Positions 1-8,442 of a DNA stretch of 17,050 bases are shown here, piece after piece. The stretch is taken from positions 1 through 17,050 of the forward strand of contig JANOAX010000096.1 in NCBI GenBank assembly GCA_031411335.1, written 5' to 3'. The position numbers and the translations under genes were made by a program. The notes beneath the pieces were generated by a model that was not told the origin of the DNA, made no database searches, and worked only from the letters and a program-made list of their open reading frames with translations. Within the stretch, counting starts at the first letter, position 1. Every line of letters begins with the position of its first letter. This DNA is from JAJTFW01 sp031411335. GTDB lineage: Bacteria; Bacteroidota; Bacteroidia; AKYH767-A; OLB10.

Positions 1-510
1 GAGGAGGCTTTTGGTAATGATGCATTCACCCCCGGACATCCACTAAATGAAGCCTCTTTATTGTTTGACAAAATAGAAGACGAAGCCATCGCGCAACAAG
101 TAGCAAAATTGGAAGCAACGAAAATAAATAACGCACCTGCAGAAGAAATTTCTACAGGAGAAAAAGCATTAACTCCATTTAAAGATGTAACTACATACGA
201 CGATTTTAGTAAGATGGATTTACGTGTGGCCACCATTATTGCAGCAGAGAAAGTAGAGAAGGCGGATAAGCTTTTAAAACTTACGTTGGATACTGGCATC
301 GATACACGTACTGTTGTAAGTGGCATTGCTCTTCACTTTAATGCAGATGAAATTATTGGTAAACAAGTAACCTTGCTAGCTAACTTAGCGCCTCGAAAAA
401 TTCGTGGTATTGAATCAAATGGAATGATACTAATGGCTGAAGATGCGGATGGGAAATTAGTTTTTGTTCAACCGGCTAGAGCAACGAAGAACGGAAGTAC
501 GATTGCGTAA
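1..510 (+). CDS. metG: Methionyl-tRNA synthetase, C-terminal part (partial at 5' end)
   Basis: This is the 3' end of methionyl-tRNA synthetase, which charges tRNA-Met with methionine in the cytoplasm. The frame is open from base 1, giving 169 residues and a TAA stop, so the gene starts outside the window. The first ~45 residues, with LLFDKIEDE, match the end of the anticodon-binding helical domain and the linker. From about residue 66 follows the C-terminal tRNA-binding OB-fold of the EMAP-II/Trbp111 type, with MDLRVATI, KADKLLKL, RTVVSGIA, LANLAPRKIRGIESNGMIL. This appended domain is typical of MetG in Bacteroidota and promotes dimerisation and tRNA binding. The catalytic Rossmann domain is not in view. 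An internal TTG at 61 is not a real start, because homology continues upstream of it. Identification is firm. Confidence 0.95.
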   Translation, partial: EEAFGNDAFTPGHPLNEASLLFDKIEDEAIAQQVAKLEATKINNAPAEEISTGEKALTPFKDVTTYDDFSKMDLRVATIIAAEKVEKADKLLKLTLDTGIDTRTVVSGIALHFNADEIIGKQVTLLANLAPRKIRGIESNGMILMAEDADGKLVFVQPARATKNGSTIA

Positions 511-544
511 TAACAATTTCGATTTAAAAAAATTTCGACGAAAA

Positions 545-711
545 TTTTCTCGCAAAGGCGCAGAGTCGCAAAGTTTTGCTAACGAAAATCTCTCGCAAAG
601 GCACGAGGTCATAGCGTTTTTCACGGAGGACACAAAGATTTTAATTAGAGACGGACCTTAGCGCACTTTGTGAAGCGCAGCCTTAGCGCCTCCGCGTCTT
701 TGCGAGAAAAA
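545..711. repeat. Intergenic 'cgcaaaggcgc' inverted-repeat element
   Basis: This stretch between metG and the esterase gene carries no credible gene. It holds a unit at 548-573 (tctcgcaaaggcgcagagtc...), a second partial copy at 591-608, and an inverted copy at 682-707 (reading cttagcgcctccgcgtcttt...). The inverted arm matches the first unit at about 22 of 27 positions, and the flanking T/A runs extend the pairing. A smaller inner pair is cacaaag at 631-637 with ctttgtg at 666-672. The whole could fold as one long hairpin in RNA from either strand. I recall similar 'cgcaaagacgcaaaggcgc' elements as frequent between genes in Bacteroidota. Their function is not known to me. Confidence 0.75.
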
Positions 712-727
712 TTAGCGAAGAGAAAAT

Positions 728-1465
728 TTATTTTCGAAGCAACTCCGACTTCATCCAAGCATTCAAATCGCTCAATACCTCATTGGTGATTTGATGTTGC
801 ATCACATATTCCTTTCCACTAATTTGAAAACCATGTTGTGTTAACGTATTAATAATTCTTCTCCCATCACTTATCGGAATCACTGCATCCATCGTTCCGT
901 GACTTACGAAAATATGCGTGCGTTGCTTTAATGCAGTTGGACTTTGTTGCGTATTGATCTCGTCCGGGAACCTTCCACTTAAACAAACAATTCCTTTGAA
1001 ACGATGTGGTGGCGTTAATCCAACTCGAAGTGATGTGATAGCTCCCTGACTAAATCCACCCAAGAAAATAGAGTTGGTATCTACATCGTAATTCTTAATG
1101 ATTTGTGCTATCAACAAATTTAATTTTTTCTTGCTTTGATGCGCTTGCTCCAAATTCTCTTTGAACATTCCATTCCCAAACTGTAAATCGTACCACATGT
1201 ATCCGCCTCCTTCTTTATCGAAAGGTGCTCGTACCGAAACGACCAATAAATTGGGAGGTAGCGACTTTGACAACCCCACTAAATCCATCTCATTACTTCC
1301 CCATCCATGTAATAAAAATAATACAGGAGGATGGGCGGAAGAGTGAACGGAAGGCTCCACCACCTTATACTTTAAAGTTTCCTGCGACTGGCAACTGCTT
1401 CCTTGCAGTAAGACCAAGAGGAAGAGGAAGGTAGAGACAAAATGAAGAAATCGTTTTCTTTGCAT
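728..1465 (-). CDS. Phospholipase/carboxylesterase-family alpha/beta hydrolase, lipoprotein
   Basis: A 245-residue serine hydrolase of the phospholipase/carboxylesterase (YpfH/Abhydrolase_2-like) family, which cleaves small ester substrates. The real substrate is not known. The N-terminus is a lipoprotein signal: basic start, hydrophobic stretch 7-20, lipobox QGSSC with Cys25, so it should sit on a periplasmic membrane face. LLHGWGSN (51-58) gives the oxyanion region. GGFSQG places the nucleophile at Ser139. SHGTMDAVIP gives Asp193, and VMQHQITNEVL gives His224, so the triad is complete. The length is normal once the signal peptide is allowed for. It is divergent from the nuclease gene at 1583. 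On the minus strand a TATTTTTA at about 1497-1504 resembles a -7 element, but I see no clear -33. The family is sure; the biological role is open. Confidence 0.85.
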   Translation of the reverse strand: MQRKRFLHFVSTFLFLLVLLQGSSCQSQETLKYKVVEPSVHSSAHPPVLFLLHGWGSNEMDLVGLSKSLPPNLLVVSVRAPFDKEGGGYMWYDLQFGNGMFKENLEQAHQSKKKLNLLIAQIIKNYDVDTNSIFLGGFSQGAITSLRVGLTPPHRFKGIVCLSGRFPDEINTQQSPTALKQRTHIFVSHGTMDAVIPISDGRRIINTLTQHGFQISGKEYVMQHQITNEVLSDLNAWMKSELLRK

Positions 1466-1582
1466 ATTGATGCTAATTTTTGCGATGGAATGGTAAAAAT
1501 ACGGAAAATGAATAGGGAAAAGAAGGTTCCATCTACCTAAAATAGCATGAAAAAGAGCGAATTTACTTAACTTCGTCGTCTC

Positions 1583-3238
1583 ATGAAAAACCGAGCCGCA
1601 CTATCCATTCTCTTTTATTTTATAATGACAACTTTTATTGTCGCCCAAAATCTCAGCGTGAGTCCTGCTCAACTGAACTTTGGTATCAAGAACGAGTTGA
1701 CTCCCGATAGTCAGCAAGTCACCATTTCCAACGCGACGGGCTACGATATAACGGTGACGGGTTACCGCTTTTACGCGAAGTATGGAAGCAATCCGTTTAG
1801 CACGAGTGCCGGGAATATTACGATTCAAGATGGAGGAAGTCAATCGATATGGATTAAATTTGAAGTTCGACATAATGTTTATCACAACAGTGAATTGTTT
1901 ATTTTAAACGATGGACATAAAGGTGCCTTGCGTGTTGATTTATTAGGACAAGGAAGATACAGCAACACGTATTACAGCCATACCGAAAATTTAATTGAGC
2001 AAGTTTTAAAAGATACATTGCAGGATGTAATTGGAAGAAATTATAATAATTTAGGATACAATACGGGTCGCGATTTCATGTTTATGCAAATCGACAATAA
2101 AAAAATTAACGGACAAGGTGCCACGCAAAACACCATTGAATGTGTGTATACAGGTCGACAAGCGGTAGGTTATATTGATCGTACCGACTGTCAAAATTTG
2201 GCAACGTATAGTTTTAATACGGAGCACACTTTCCCACAAGGGTTTTTTAATTCTCAAGAACCTATGCGTGCTGATTTGTTTCATTTATACCCTACGGACG
2301 ATAATGCGAATAATGTACGGGCCAGTTTACCCTTTGGAGTGGTTACTAATCCAACGTGGCAAGTGGGAGGAAGTAAATCCAACAGCAGTACTTTTGAACC
2401 GAGAGATGCACATAAGGGGGAAGTAGCTCGTGCGATGTTCTATTTTGTTTTGCGTTATCAGAATTACAACAATTTTTTAACCAATCAAGAAGGAATATTA
2501 CGTCAATGGCATGAGCAATTTGGAGTAGATGCCATTGAAATAAAAAGAGGAAACGATATTGCATCTCTACAATTAAATCGAAATCCATTTATCGATTACC
2601 CACAATTCATAGAACGAATTACTTCCATCAGTAATACATCGGTAGGCAACACCAATACCTCTACCGACACGCCAGAAGATACCATTGACTTTGGATTAAT
2701 CAACGCTACTTTAGCAAATCAATATACCTTTTGGCTGGCTAATGATGGTTTTGCTCCCTTTACCGCTTCTGGATTCAATTTAAATCCGTCGGCAGTATTA
2801 AGTTTTATTAATGGTACGGGAGTGAGTGCTACGGTACAACCAGGAGAAGCCATCCCAATTCAATTAGAGCTTGCTAATGCGGCTCCCAATCCCAATTTCA
2901 CGGGCACCTTAAACTTTAATGTACAAGGAGCTGGATTGTTGGCCAACGTGAGTATTCCCATCATTGCTAATTTAAGTATGACAGGAATAAGTGACCTGAC
3001 TAACGGGCATGCCTATACGCTTTATCCAAATCCGGCTCAGGATCTTTTATGTGTAGATGGATTAATATCCGAAATGAAAAGCATAAAAGTGATTGATGTA
3101 TTGGGAAGAGTTCGTTCCGTTTCAAGCACGTCTCCTGACCATTGCATCTCTATTTCTGATTTACAGGAAGATGGATATTATATTTTGCAATGGGAAACGC
3201 AAGGTGTGGTTTATCGGAAGTCGTGGATAAAGAATTAA
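1583..3238 (+). CDS. Secreted endonuclease I with T9SS type A sorting domain
   Basis: A 551-residue secreted nuclease. A signal peptide covers about residues 1-21 (cleavage near VAQ-N). Residues 25-125 look like a beta-sandwich of the choice-of-anchor/ASH type (SVSPAQLNFG...). Residues 130-345 are an endonuclease I (EndA/NucM, Pfam Endonuclease_1) domain: TEHTFPQGFF with the catalytic-type His215, ADLFHLYPTD (231-239) with His234, Asn243, then the family motifs FEPRDAHKGEVARAMFY (271-287) and RNPFIDYPQF (333-342). A second beta-sandwich spans about 365-460. The T9SS type A sorting domain starts with LYPNPAQD (480-487) and ends YRKSWIKN. Known members degrade DNA or RNA non-specifically. Export through T9SS implies a surface or released nuclease, perhaps for phosphate or nutrient scavenging (inference). 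TAACTTCG at 1568-1575 is a weak -7 match. It ends at a strong terminator. Confidence 0.9.
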   Translation: MKNRAALSILFYFIMTTFIVAQNLSVSPAQLNFGIKNELTPDSQQVTISNATGYDITVTGYRFYAKYGSNPFSTSAGNITIQDGGSQSIWIKFEVRHNVYHNSELFILNDGHKGALRVDLLGQGRYSNTYYSHTENLIEQVLKDTLQDVIGRNYNNLGYNTGRDFMFMQIDNKKINGQGATQNTIECVYTGRQAVGYIDRTDCQNLATYSFNTEHTFPQGFFNSQEPMRADLFHLYPTDDNANNVRASLPFGVVTNPTWQVGGSKSNSSTFEPRDAHKGEVARAMFYFVLRYQNYNNFLTNQEGILRQWHEQFGVDAIEIKRGNDIASLQLNRNPFIDYPQFIERITSISNTSVGNTNTSTDTPEDTIDFGLINATLANQYTFWLANDGFAPFTASGFNLNPSAVLSFINGTGVSATVQPGEAIPIQLELANAAPNPNFTGTLNFNVQGAGLLANVSIPIIANLSMTGISDLTNGHAYTLYPNPAQDLLCVDGLISEMKSIKVIDVLGRVRSVSSTSPDHCISISDLQEDGYYILQWETQGVVYRKSWIKN

Positions 3239-3250
3239 CATAGTACATAA

Positions 3251-3300
3251 ATAAAACAGGCGTCTTGAAGTAAACTTCAGGACGCCTGTTTTATTTTTAC
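3251..3300. terminator. Bidirectional rho-independent terminator
   Basis: The arms 3251-3270 and 3275-3294 pair over 20 bp with a single G-T wobble, around a 4-base loop (taaa). The stem is GC-rich in the middle and flanked by A-rich sequence on the left and T-rich sequence on the right, so it can stop transcription from both strands. It lies between the convergent endonuclease and M4 protease genes and serves both. Confidence 0.93.
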
Positions 3301-3311
3301 CTAAACATTAC

Positions 3312-5588
3312 TTACTCATTCTTAACCATCTTTAACAGTTGTTTCTCTCCGTTCATGTCTACTTGAATAGAGTATATTCCTGAAGGAAGAGCAGTTGTTT
3401 CCAAATGATAACGGTGAACGCCTTGTACTAAACTTCCTGTTTCATGAATCTGTTGAATCAGTTTCCCTTGTGGATCGAACATGGAAATTGTCACTTGCTT
3501 TTCCTGATCCAGAATAAACGACAATTCACATTGATCACGACAGGGATTAGGCCACAAATTTAGATTTATCTCTGCTTTCACTTTTCTCTCTGCAACAATG
3601 TTATCATCCACCTCCACATCTTGAGAAACAGGATTAGGAATACGATAAGTTGTAAAAGAGCAAGGGTCGATCATAGCCGTAAATGTTCGAGAGCCATTAA
3701 ACTGACCTAAGAATCCATCTCTTAAGTCAATGAAGTTACCTGCTCTATAAACCACATTTGCAAACGTTGGATTCGCTCCTGTGCTACATCCAAAACTTGT
3801 AACCACCGAGTTTATACCGGAAGAAGTTCCACCAATATTTGTTGAACCACAGGTAATGCTATAATTAAATTCAGGGAGTGTATTTCCAACACCACATGCA
3901 TACCAAGCTTTACCAGTTTGTATCGACTCATTACTACAAGAGCCAAACAAATCATTCGCAGAACGGATAGCACCTTCTCTGGCATCTACATATTGTGAGC
4001 CGGGAACTAAATAGAACGTTAAATTACGATAGGCAATCGCTCTTGCATTCGCTATTCCAATTCCACTCACGCTAAATGCTTGTCCATTATCATTCGTTCC
4101 AGCTCCTCCAGCGGTTAACAAATAGAACCAATAATTTTGCACCCCGCTATTAGTATGCACACCACCTGCATCCCCTGAACCAGCGTACCAAAAAGTTCCT
4201 AAATAAGTATCCGGATTAGAGTATGCGTTGGGATTTTGCACACTACGTATAGCGCCATTGGTACGCTCATTGCCCATCAACCAATCATTAGAACCAAAGG
4301 TAAAATTCTCGATTACTTCTCCGAAAATATCACTGAATGATTCATTCAATGCACCTGACTCATAACTGTAAATCAATCCTGCAGAAGCTCCAGTTACGGC
4401 ATGTGCATATTCATGTCCTATAATATCCAAACAACTCCATGAATTTGCTAATGTACCAGAGCTACCTAAACCCACTTTCATGGTTCCGCCAGAAAATGAC
4501 ATGGAAGCATTGTCTACATAATCATTGACTCCATCAAAAAAAACAGCGTTGATATAAGATTCAATTATTCCATTTGCGTTATCATAGGAAGCTCGTGAGT
4601 GAACGCCCAAAAAATAATTATAGCATCTTCCAATTTCCCAATTAATGCTTCCTGCAAATCGTTGGTTAGTGCTCGTCCAAACATTTGTTGTATTGGAGTA
4701 TTGAAATGGGCTTGCTGTTGAAGTGACACTCCCCCAATCACGAACTCTCCAGGTTGCTGTTTGGCAATCGTCAGTCATATAATACGTAAAGTTTGGAAAA
4801 GTAAAAACACTTTGCGTGTTGATTGCTCGTGTACCGTTGAAAATAGTATTGACCGTAGTGCCATTGCAATTTGATTCTAAAGCAACACGATTCACAACTT
4901 CTCCTGTAAATGCATCGATATAGAATCGCTCTGATTTATGTGGTGAAGCAGCATACAAATCCATGGTCCAGGTTAAACGAAAAGCTTCCGGATTCCAATT
5001 TTTCACATCTGGTCCATTGTACCAAACCAATACTGGAACGGGAGCATACGACGTATCGCGATTTCCTGTTCTCTCCTTCAGTTCATTCTCCCAAAATTCT
5101 GATTCATAGCAATAGGACTTCGCGCCCATGGCTTGCATGGCAAATAAACGAGATTGTGCTTCTGTGATCGATGGGCTCGTCTTCAATTGTAAATCGAGCA
5201 CCATTTTACCATTTGCACAGTACACATGATTGGAACTATTCACGTGAACGATAAAATCTCCAGCTTCTACACGATATCCGTGTGCAAACTGTTGATAACG
5301 GTAATGCGTATACCCTAACTCATCGGGCTGAACTGTTTTCAATCGCATTTCATCCACCGAACGCAATCCAAAGAAGGTGGAATAATCCACAAAAACAGAA
5401 GTAGGATTCACCTCTATATCATCTCTGAAATCGATCCACTCCGTCGAACTTCCTGGTTTCACTAGTTGGTCCATCTGTGGGCGTAATGTACGTTGTGCAG
5501 TTTGCGCTTTTACGTCGTGCACAAAATACAACCCAAACAAGCTGATTAGTGTTACAGCTATTATATATTTAGTAAGCTTCTTTTTCAT
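3312..5588 (-). CDS. Secreted M4 (thermolysin-like) metallopeptidase with T9SS type A sorting domain
   Basis: A 758-residue zinc endopeptidase made as a pre-pro-protein. The signal peptide is about 1-28 (cleavage near VKA-QT). Residues ~55-235 form the FTP/PepSY-type propeptide that inhibits and chaperones M4 enzymes; FYIDAFTGEVV (222-232) is its usual end. The catalytic domain follows, with the zinc motif GHEYAH (His392, Glu393, His396), third ligand Glu416 in GALNESFSD, and GGVHTNSG (His478), the counterpart of thermolysin His231. All catalytic residues are present. Residues ~570-650 are a Cys-containing linker. A T9SS type A domain starts at WPNPCRD (679-685, Trp in place of the usual Tyr) and ends with LLKMVKNE. 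It should act outside the cell on proteins. It starts 39 bp downstream of the fibre-like gene and may share its transcript. It ends against the shared terminator. Confidence 0.95.
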   Translation of the reverse strand: MKKKLTKYIIAVTLISLFGLYFVHDVKAQTAQRTLRPQMDQLVKPGSSTEWIDFRDDIEVNPTSVFVDYSTFFGLRSVDEMRLKTVQPDELGYTHYRYQQFAHGYRVEAGDFIVHVNSSNHVYCANGKMVLDLQLKTSPSITEAQSRLFAMQAMGAKSYCYESEFWENELKERTGNRDTSYAPVPVLVWYNGPDVKNWNPEAFRLTWTMDLYAASPHKSERFYIDAFTGEVVNRVALESNCNGTTVNTIFNGTRAINTQSVFTFPNFTYYMTDDCQTATWRVRDWGSVTSTASPFQYSNTTNVWTSTNQRFAGSINWEIGRCYNYFLGVHSRASYDNANGIIESYINAVFFDGVNDYVDNASMSFSGGTMKVGLGSSGTLANSWSCLDIIGHEYAHAVTGASAGLIYSYESGALNESFSDIFGEVIENFTFGSNDWLMGNERTNGAIRSVQNPNAYSNPDTYLGTFWYAGSGDAGGVHTNSGVQNYWFYLLTAGGAGTNDNGQAFSVSGIGIANARAIAYRNLTFYLVPGSQYVDAREGAIRSANDLFGSCSNESIQTGKAWYACGVGNTLPEFNYSITCGSTNIGGTSSGINSVVTSFGCSTGANPTFANVVYRAGNFIDLRDGFLGQFNGSRTFTAMIDPCSFTTYRIPNPVSQDVEVDDNIVAERKVKAEINLNLWPNPCRDQCELSFILDQEKQVTISMFDPQGKLIQQIHETGSLVQGVHRYHLETTALPSGIYSIQVDMNGEKQLLKMVKNE

Positions 5589-5627
5589 ATTGTAAATTTT
5601 AAAGGTTTATACCAGAAAAAGCAAAGC

Positions 5628-6983
5628 TTATTTATTCTCAACTTGATTAATGCGTGCGTTTAATTTATCATTTTCCTTCTTCAGTTGAATCACATACAGA
5701 GTTAACTCTTCAATTTTTTCCATCATGATTTTTTGCATTTCACCTATAGCAACACCATTCTCTTTCACTTCTTCGGCAGAAGGAACACCAGGTAAATGTT
5801 TTGCTACTTGAATTTCCTTTTCTAAAACATCAAGATTTTTTAATTTGTAGTCATCATTAAAAACATAATCAGGCCACATAGTAGCATTTTGAATTCGTAA
5901 TTCTTCACAAATTACTTTCCCATCTACCGCTAGCAAATACCCTGCAGCGGCTTGTGTAGATCCAATACGAATTTCTGTTGCAAAAACCTTGGTAGTAAAA
6001 TACCCACCATAATTTTCAGTTCCGCCTGAGGCAGTTCCAAACACACCAATGCGTGTTCCTGCAGTACCAGTAGCAGCGCCATAAACACCATACGCTGATC
6101 CAGTATAAGTGGTAGCATCTGCTTGACCACGCACTCCCATATACCCACCGGTTCCATAAACACCATATCCGTAGCCTGGATTTGCAATGAATGTACTATT
6201 AATTCCTTTTGCATCGAAAAGTCCAACATAGGATCCAGTTACATTTACAACATTTGATGTGTTGCCTACTTTTCCAAGAACTTCGAGTTTAGAGTCGGTG
6301 GTAGTGGTAGCAGACCCTAGACGCATATCTCCATCGCTTTCTAAAAACAAATGATTTCCTTGATTATTTACACCCCAAGTTCCCGTTACTTGATCAAGGT
6401 AAGTCCAAGTTGAAACAAGATTGTTGTTGGCATAACCGTAAAATGGTAGGCCAGATGCACCCGTAGTGTTTACTGTCATTCCACCAAAACCGGAAGAAGC
6501 ACTATTCACTACTAACTGAGCGGAACCGATTCCTGTGGTAGTATTAATACCAACAAAAGTTCCACTAGAAGTAACGTTGCTGGATACAAGTGCCGAGCCA
6601 TTCCACTTCGATAAAAAGTTGGAACCAATTACTCCTACTTGAGGATCTGATTCAGAAGAAAGATAGCCAGCCAAAGCATGATTTCCCCAAGCAAATGCAG
6701 AATTCCAATCAGTTGAAGTTCCGCCGGTAGCAGTTACAACACCATTTACATGCAATTTTGATAATGGAGTTTGTGTTCCAACACCTACATCCCCATTGGT
6801 TTTGAAATACATCCTCACCTGATTGTTGGTCTTAATTTTGAGGGCCTTGGAATCGGTAGTACCGATATAATCCGTAGCGGTATTTGTGCCGGCATTTCCA
6901 GTAAGCGACCAACTTTGTGCAAAGACAGTGGTGTCTGCTTTATTAAATAATAGCACTGTAAGAATAAACATTAACTTTTTCAT
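5628..6983 (-). CDS. Secreted fibre-like repeat protein with C-terminal coiled coil
   Basis: A 451-residue exported protein; the signal peptide is about 1-22 (VFAQ). The body is low in charge and rich in Gly, Ser, Thr and Ala. It has beta-repeat signatures of phage-tail-fibre-like surface proteins: GDVGVGTQTPLSKLHVNG (64-81), WNSAFAWGNHALAGYLSSE (93-111), and repeated YGVYG/GVRG/GVFG steps at 273-328. The C-terminus has a conserved Bacteroidota block, WPDYVF (370-375), HLPGVPSAEEV (396-406) and GEMQKIMMEKIEELTLYVIQ (414-433), ending in a predicted coiled coil to residue 451. In related proteins this region resembles the trimerising or chaperone end of tail-spike-like fibres; that is inference. 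No T9SS tail is visible. A good promoter lies upstream, and the M4 protease follows after 39 bp. The exact function is unknown. Confidence 0.75.
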   Translation of the reverse strand: MKKLMFILTVLLFNKADTTVFAQSWSLTGNAGTNTATDYIGTTDSKALKIKTNNQVRMYFKTNGDVGVGTQTPLSKLHVNGVVTATGGTSTDWNSAFAWGNHALAGYLSSESDPQVGVIGSNFLSKWNGSALVSSNVTSSGTFVGINTTTGIGSAQLVVNSASSGFGGMTVNTTGASGLPFYGYANNNLVSTWTYLDQVTGTWGVNNQGNHLFLESDGDMRLGSATTTTDSKLEVLGKVGNTSNVVNVTGSYVGLFDAKGINSTFIANPGYGYGVYGTGGYMGVRGQADATTYTGSAYGVYGAATGTAGTRIGVFGTASGGTENYGGYFTTKVFATEIRIGSTQAAAGYLLAVDGKVICEELRIQNATMWPDYVFNDDYKLKNLDVLEKEIQVAKHLPGVPSAEEVKENGVAIGEMQKIMMEKIEELTLYVIQLKKENDKLNARINQVENK

Positions 6984-7007
6984 ACATTAGATTTTTAGGT
7001 TGAGGGG

Positions 7008-7039
7008 CAAAACTATGTCTTGTCTTTCAAACCAGCAAT
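7008..7039 (-). promoter_or_regulatory. Promoter of the fibre-like gene (and possibly the M4 protease)
   Basis: Read on the minus strand, ATTG (7039-7036), 20 bases, then TAGTTTTG (7015-7008) matches the Bacteroidota -33/-7 consensus, with a full TAnnTTTG match. The implied start near 7002 leaves a leader of about 19 bases before the ATG at 6983. Confidence 0.65.
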
Positions 7040-7237
7040 CCCCTTTTAGGGTGATAGAAAAAGATTCGATATGTGTTTACATTTTCACACTATTTGTTGA
7101 AGAAAACGACGATAAATTTAAACTCCCAAGAATAAAAATGGGCATATTTGAAGAAATAGTTATAGATTACCCATATACTGGAGGTATGAATCAGATAATA
7201 AATTTATTTTTTCTTCATAACTTAAAAACTAAATGTT

Positions 7238-7651
7238 ATGAATTCAAAACTACTAGTAGCAGGTTTAGTATCAGGTATTGTTGGTTTCTTATTAGGATGG
7301 GTTATTTATGGAATGTTGTTGATGGATTTTATGGCAGCACATACCAATGTGTATGCAGGACTCATGAAAGAGCCGCCTTTCATTGCTGGAATTTTTGTAA
7401 GTAATTTGTGTTGGGGGATTCTCTTTGCCTATATTTTTCAAAAGTGGGCGAAGATAAATGACTTTGCTGGAGGATTTTCGGCTGGCCTAATTATTTCTTT
7501 TCTCATCACATTAAGTATGGATCTGTACCAGTATTCCTTTATGAATTTAGGAGACAGCACCATGTATCTAGTAGATGTGGTGGTAGGAACATTGATGGGT
7601 GGAGTGATGGGTGGTGCTGCAGGAATGGTGTTGGGAAAAGGTAAGGCGTAA
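7238..7651 (+). CDS. Small four-helix membrane protein, unknown function
   Basis: A 137-residue integral membrane protein. Hydrophobic segments lie at about 5-32, 48-67, 76-96 and 110-134, and Gly-rich helix edges (GGVMGGAAGMVLGKGKA) close the chain. Loop features are MAAHTNVYAGLMKEPPF between helices 1 and 2 and SMDLYQYSFMNLGDS between helices 3 and 4. It resembles a small family of conserved Bacteroidota membrane proteins that I know only as hypothetical. I see no catalytic or metal-binding motif. The start follows a helix-prone MNSKLL sequence. The 254-base stretch upstream (6984-7237) holds the divergent promoter of the fibre-like gene and nothing else I can name. A longer overlapping frame starting at 7000 is not credible. 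The gene ends at a palindromic terminator shared with the convergent rhodanese-thioredoxin gene. Confidence 0.8.
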   Translation: MNSKLLVAGLVSGIVGFLLGWVIYGMLLMDFMAAHTNVYAGLMKEPPFIAGIFVSNLCWGILFAYIFQKWAKINDFAGGFSAGLIISFLITLSMDLYQYSFMNLGDSTMYLVDVVVGTLMGGVMGGAAGMVLGKGKA

Positions 7652-7660
7652 AATTTATCA

Positions 7661-7690
7661 CACAACTTGGGGTTTAAACCCCAAGTTGTG
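7661..7690. terminator. Palindromic terminator between convergent genes
   Basis: The 30 bases are a perfect palindrome (cacaacttggggttt and its complement), giving a 12-bp stem with loop tttaaa. On the minus strand the stem is followed by a T-rich run (tgataaatttt), so it best serves the rhodanese-thioredoxin gene. The plus-strand side lacks a clean T tract. Confidence 0.75.
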
Positions 7691-7703
7691 GTGTATGTAG
7701 ATT

Positions 7704-8426
7704 CTATTTCAATTGAGACATAATGGTTGCCTCATCCGTTAAGCCCATATTTTTCCAAATCAATTTTCCATCCTTATATAATTCTAAATAAGGAATTCCT
7801 TGTATTTGTTTTGCTTTCATTAATTCAGGGTTCTCATCTGAATCTAATTTTATCAATGTTAATTTTCCACCTTGTTTTGCAACTACACTTTCCAAAATAG
7901 GAGCTAATTTTTTGCAAGGTCCGCACCATACTGCATGAAAGTCGACAAGCACCAATTGTTTTTCTGATACTAATTTTAAATACGCTTCTTCGCTTAATCC
8001 TGTTGCTTTGGGTAATTCATTATCGCGCACCATCGGCTTATCTGAATTAGCCCATGCTAACATGCCTCCACCGAAATTGTACACTTCTCCAAAACCTAAA
8101 TCTTTCATTTGATTAGCGGCATCACTACTTCGGCTTCCCGCTTTGCAATAGACCAAAACAGGTTTTGCCTTATCCAGTTTTGCAAGTCCATCTTTAAATC
8201 CAGCATCATAAATATTCAAATTCACAGCACCTTTCACATGACCTGCAGCAAACTCCTCTGGAGTGCGCACATCTAAAATAATCGCATTATTTTTTTCGAC
8301 CAACAATTTTTCGAATTGTTCAATAGACACTTTTTCATTTACGATTTTGCTAGTGTTGGTCGATTGCTGACAAGCGGCAACAAGAAAAGAAAGTACTAAC
8401 GTAACGCTTAATATTATTTTTTTCAT
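7704..8426 (-). CDS. Rhodanese-thioredoxin fusion lipoprotein
   Basis: A 240-residue two-domain protein. The signal ends in a lipobox (FLVAAC, Cys19), so it is a lipoprotein, with no run of acidic residues after Cys to suggest surface export. Residues ~33-125 are a rhodanese domain with LDVRTPEEF and the active-site loop CKAGSRS (Cys94). Residues ~145-240 are a thioredoxin domain with VWCGPCKK (Cys168, Cys171) and the cis-proline loop GIPYL. Rhodaneses carry persulfide sulfur; a thioredoxin partner can reduce it. The protein should act in the periplasm. The gene follows the aquaporin by 69 bp on the same strand as the ars genes, yet has its own -7 match (8443-8450). I chose ATG 8426 over ATG 8438 because 8438 lies at the inferred transcription start and MKKIILS is a normal signal start. 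A direct arsenic role is not shown. Confidence 0.88.
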   Translation of the reverse strand: MKKIILSVTLVLSFLVAACQQSTNTSKIVNEKVSIEQFEKLLVEKNNAIILDVRTPEEFAAGHVKGAVNLNIYDAGFKDGLAKLDKAKPVLVYCKAGSRSSDAANQMKDLGFGEVYNFGGGMLAWANSDKPMVRDNELPKATGLSEEAYLKLVSEKQLVLVDFHAVWCGPCKKLAPILESVVAKQGGKLTLIKLDSDENPELMKAKQIQGIPYLELYKDGKLIWKNMGLTDEATIMSQLK

Positions 8427-8442
8427 AAATGATATCATCTAA

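Noticed and set aside
464..661. Short open frame of 65 codons after metG
   Set aside because: It overlaps the metG end and then reads through the inverted-repeat element; the peptide is basic and without family features.
7000..7404. Open frame of 134 codons overlapping the small membrane protein gene
   Set aside because: It has no recognisable domain, includes the promoter of the divergent gene, and overlaps in another frame the well-formed membrane protein at 7238-7651.
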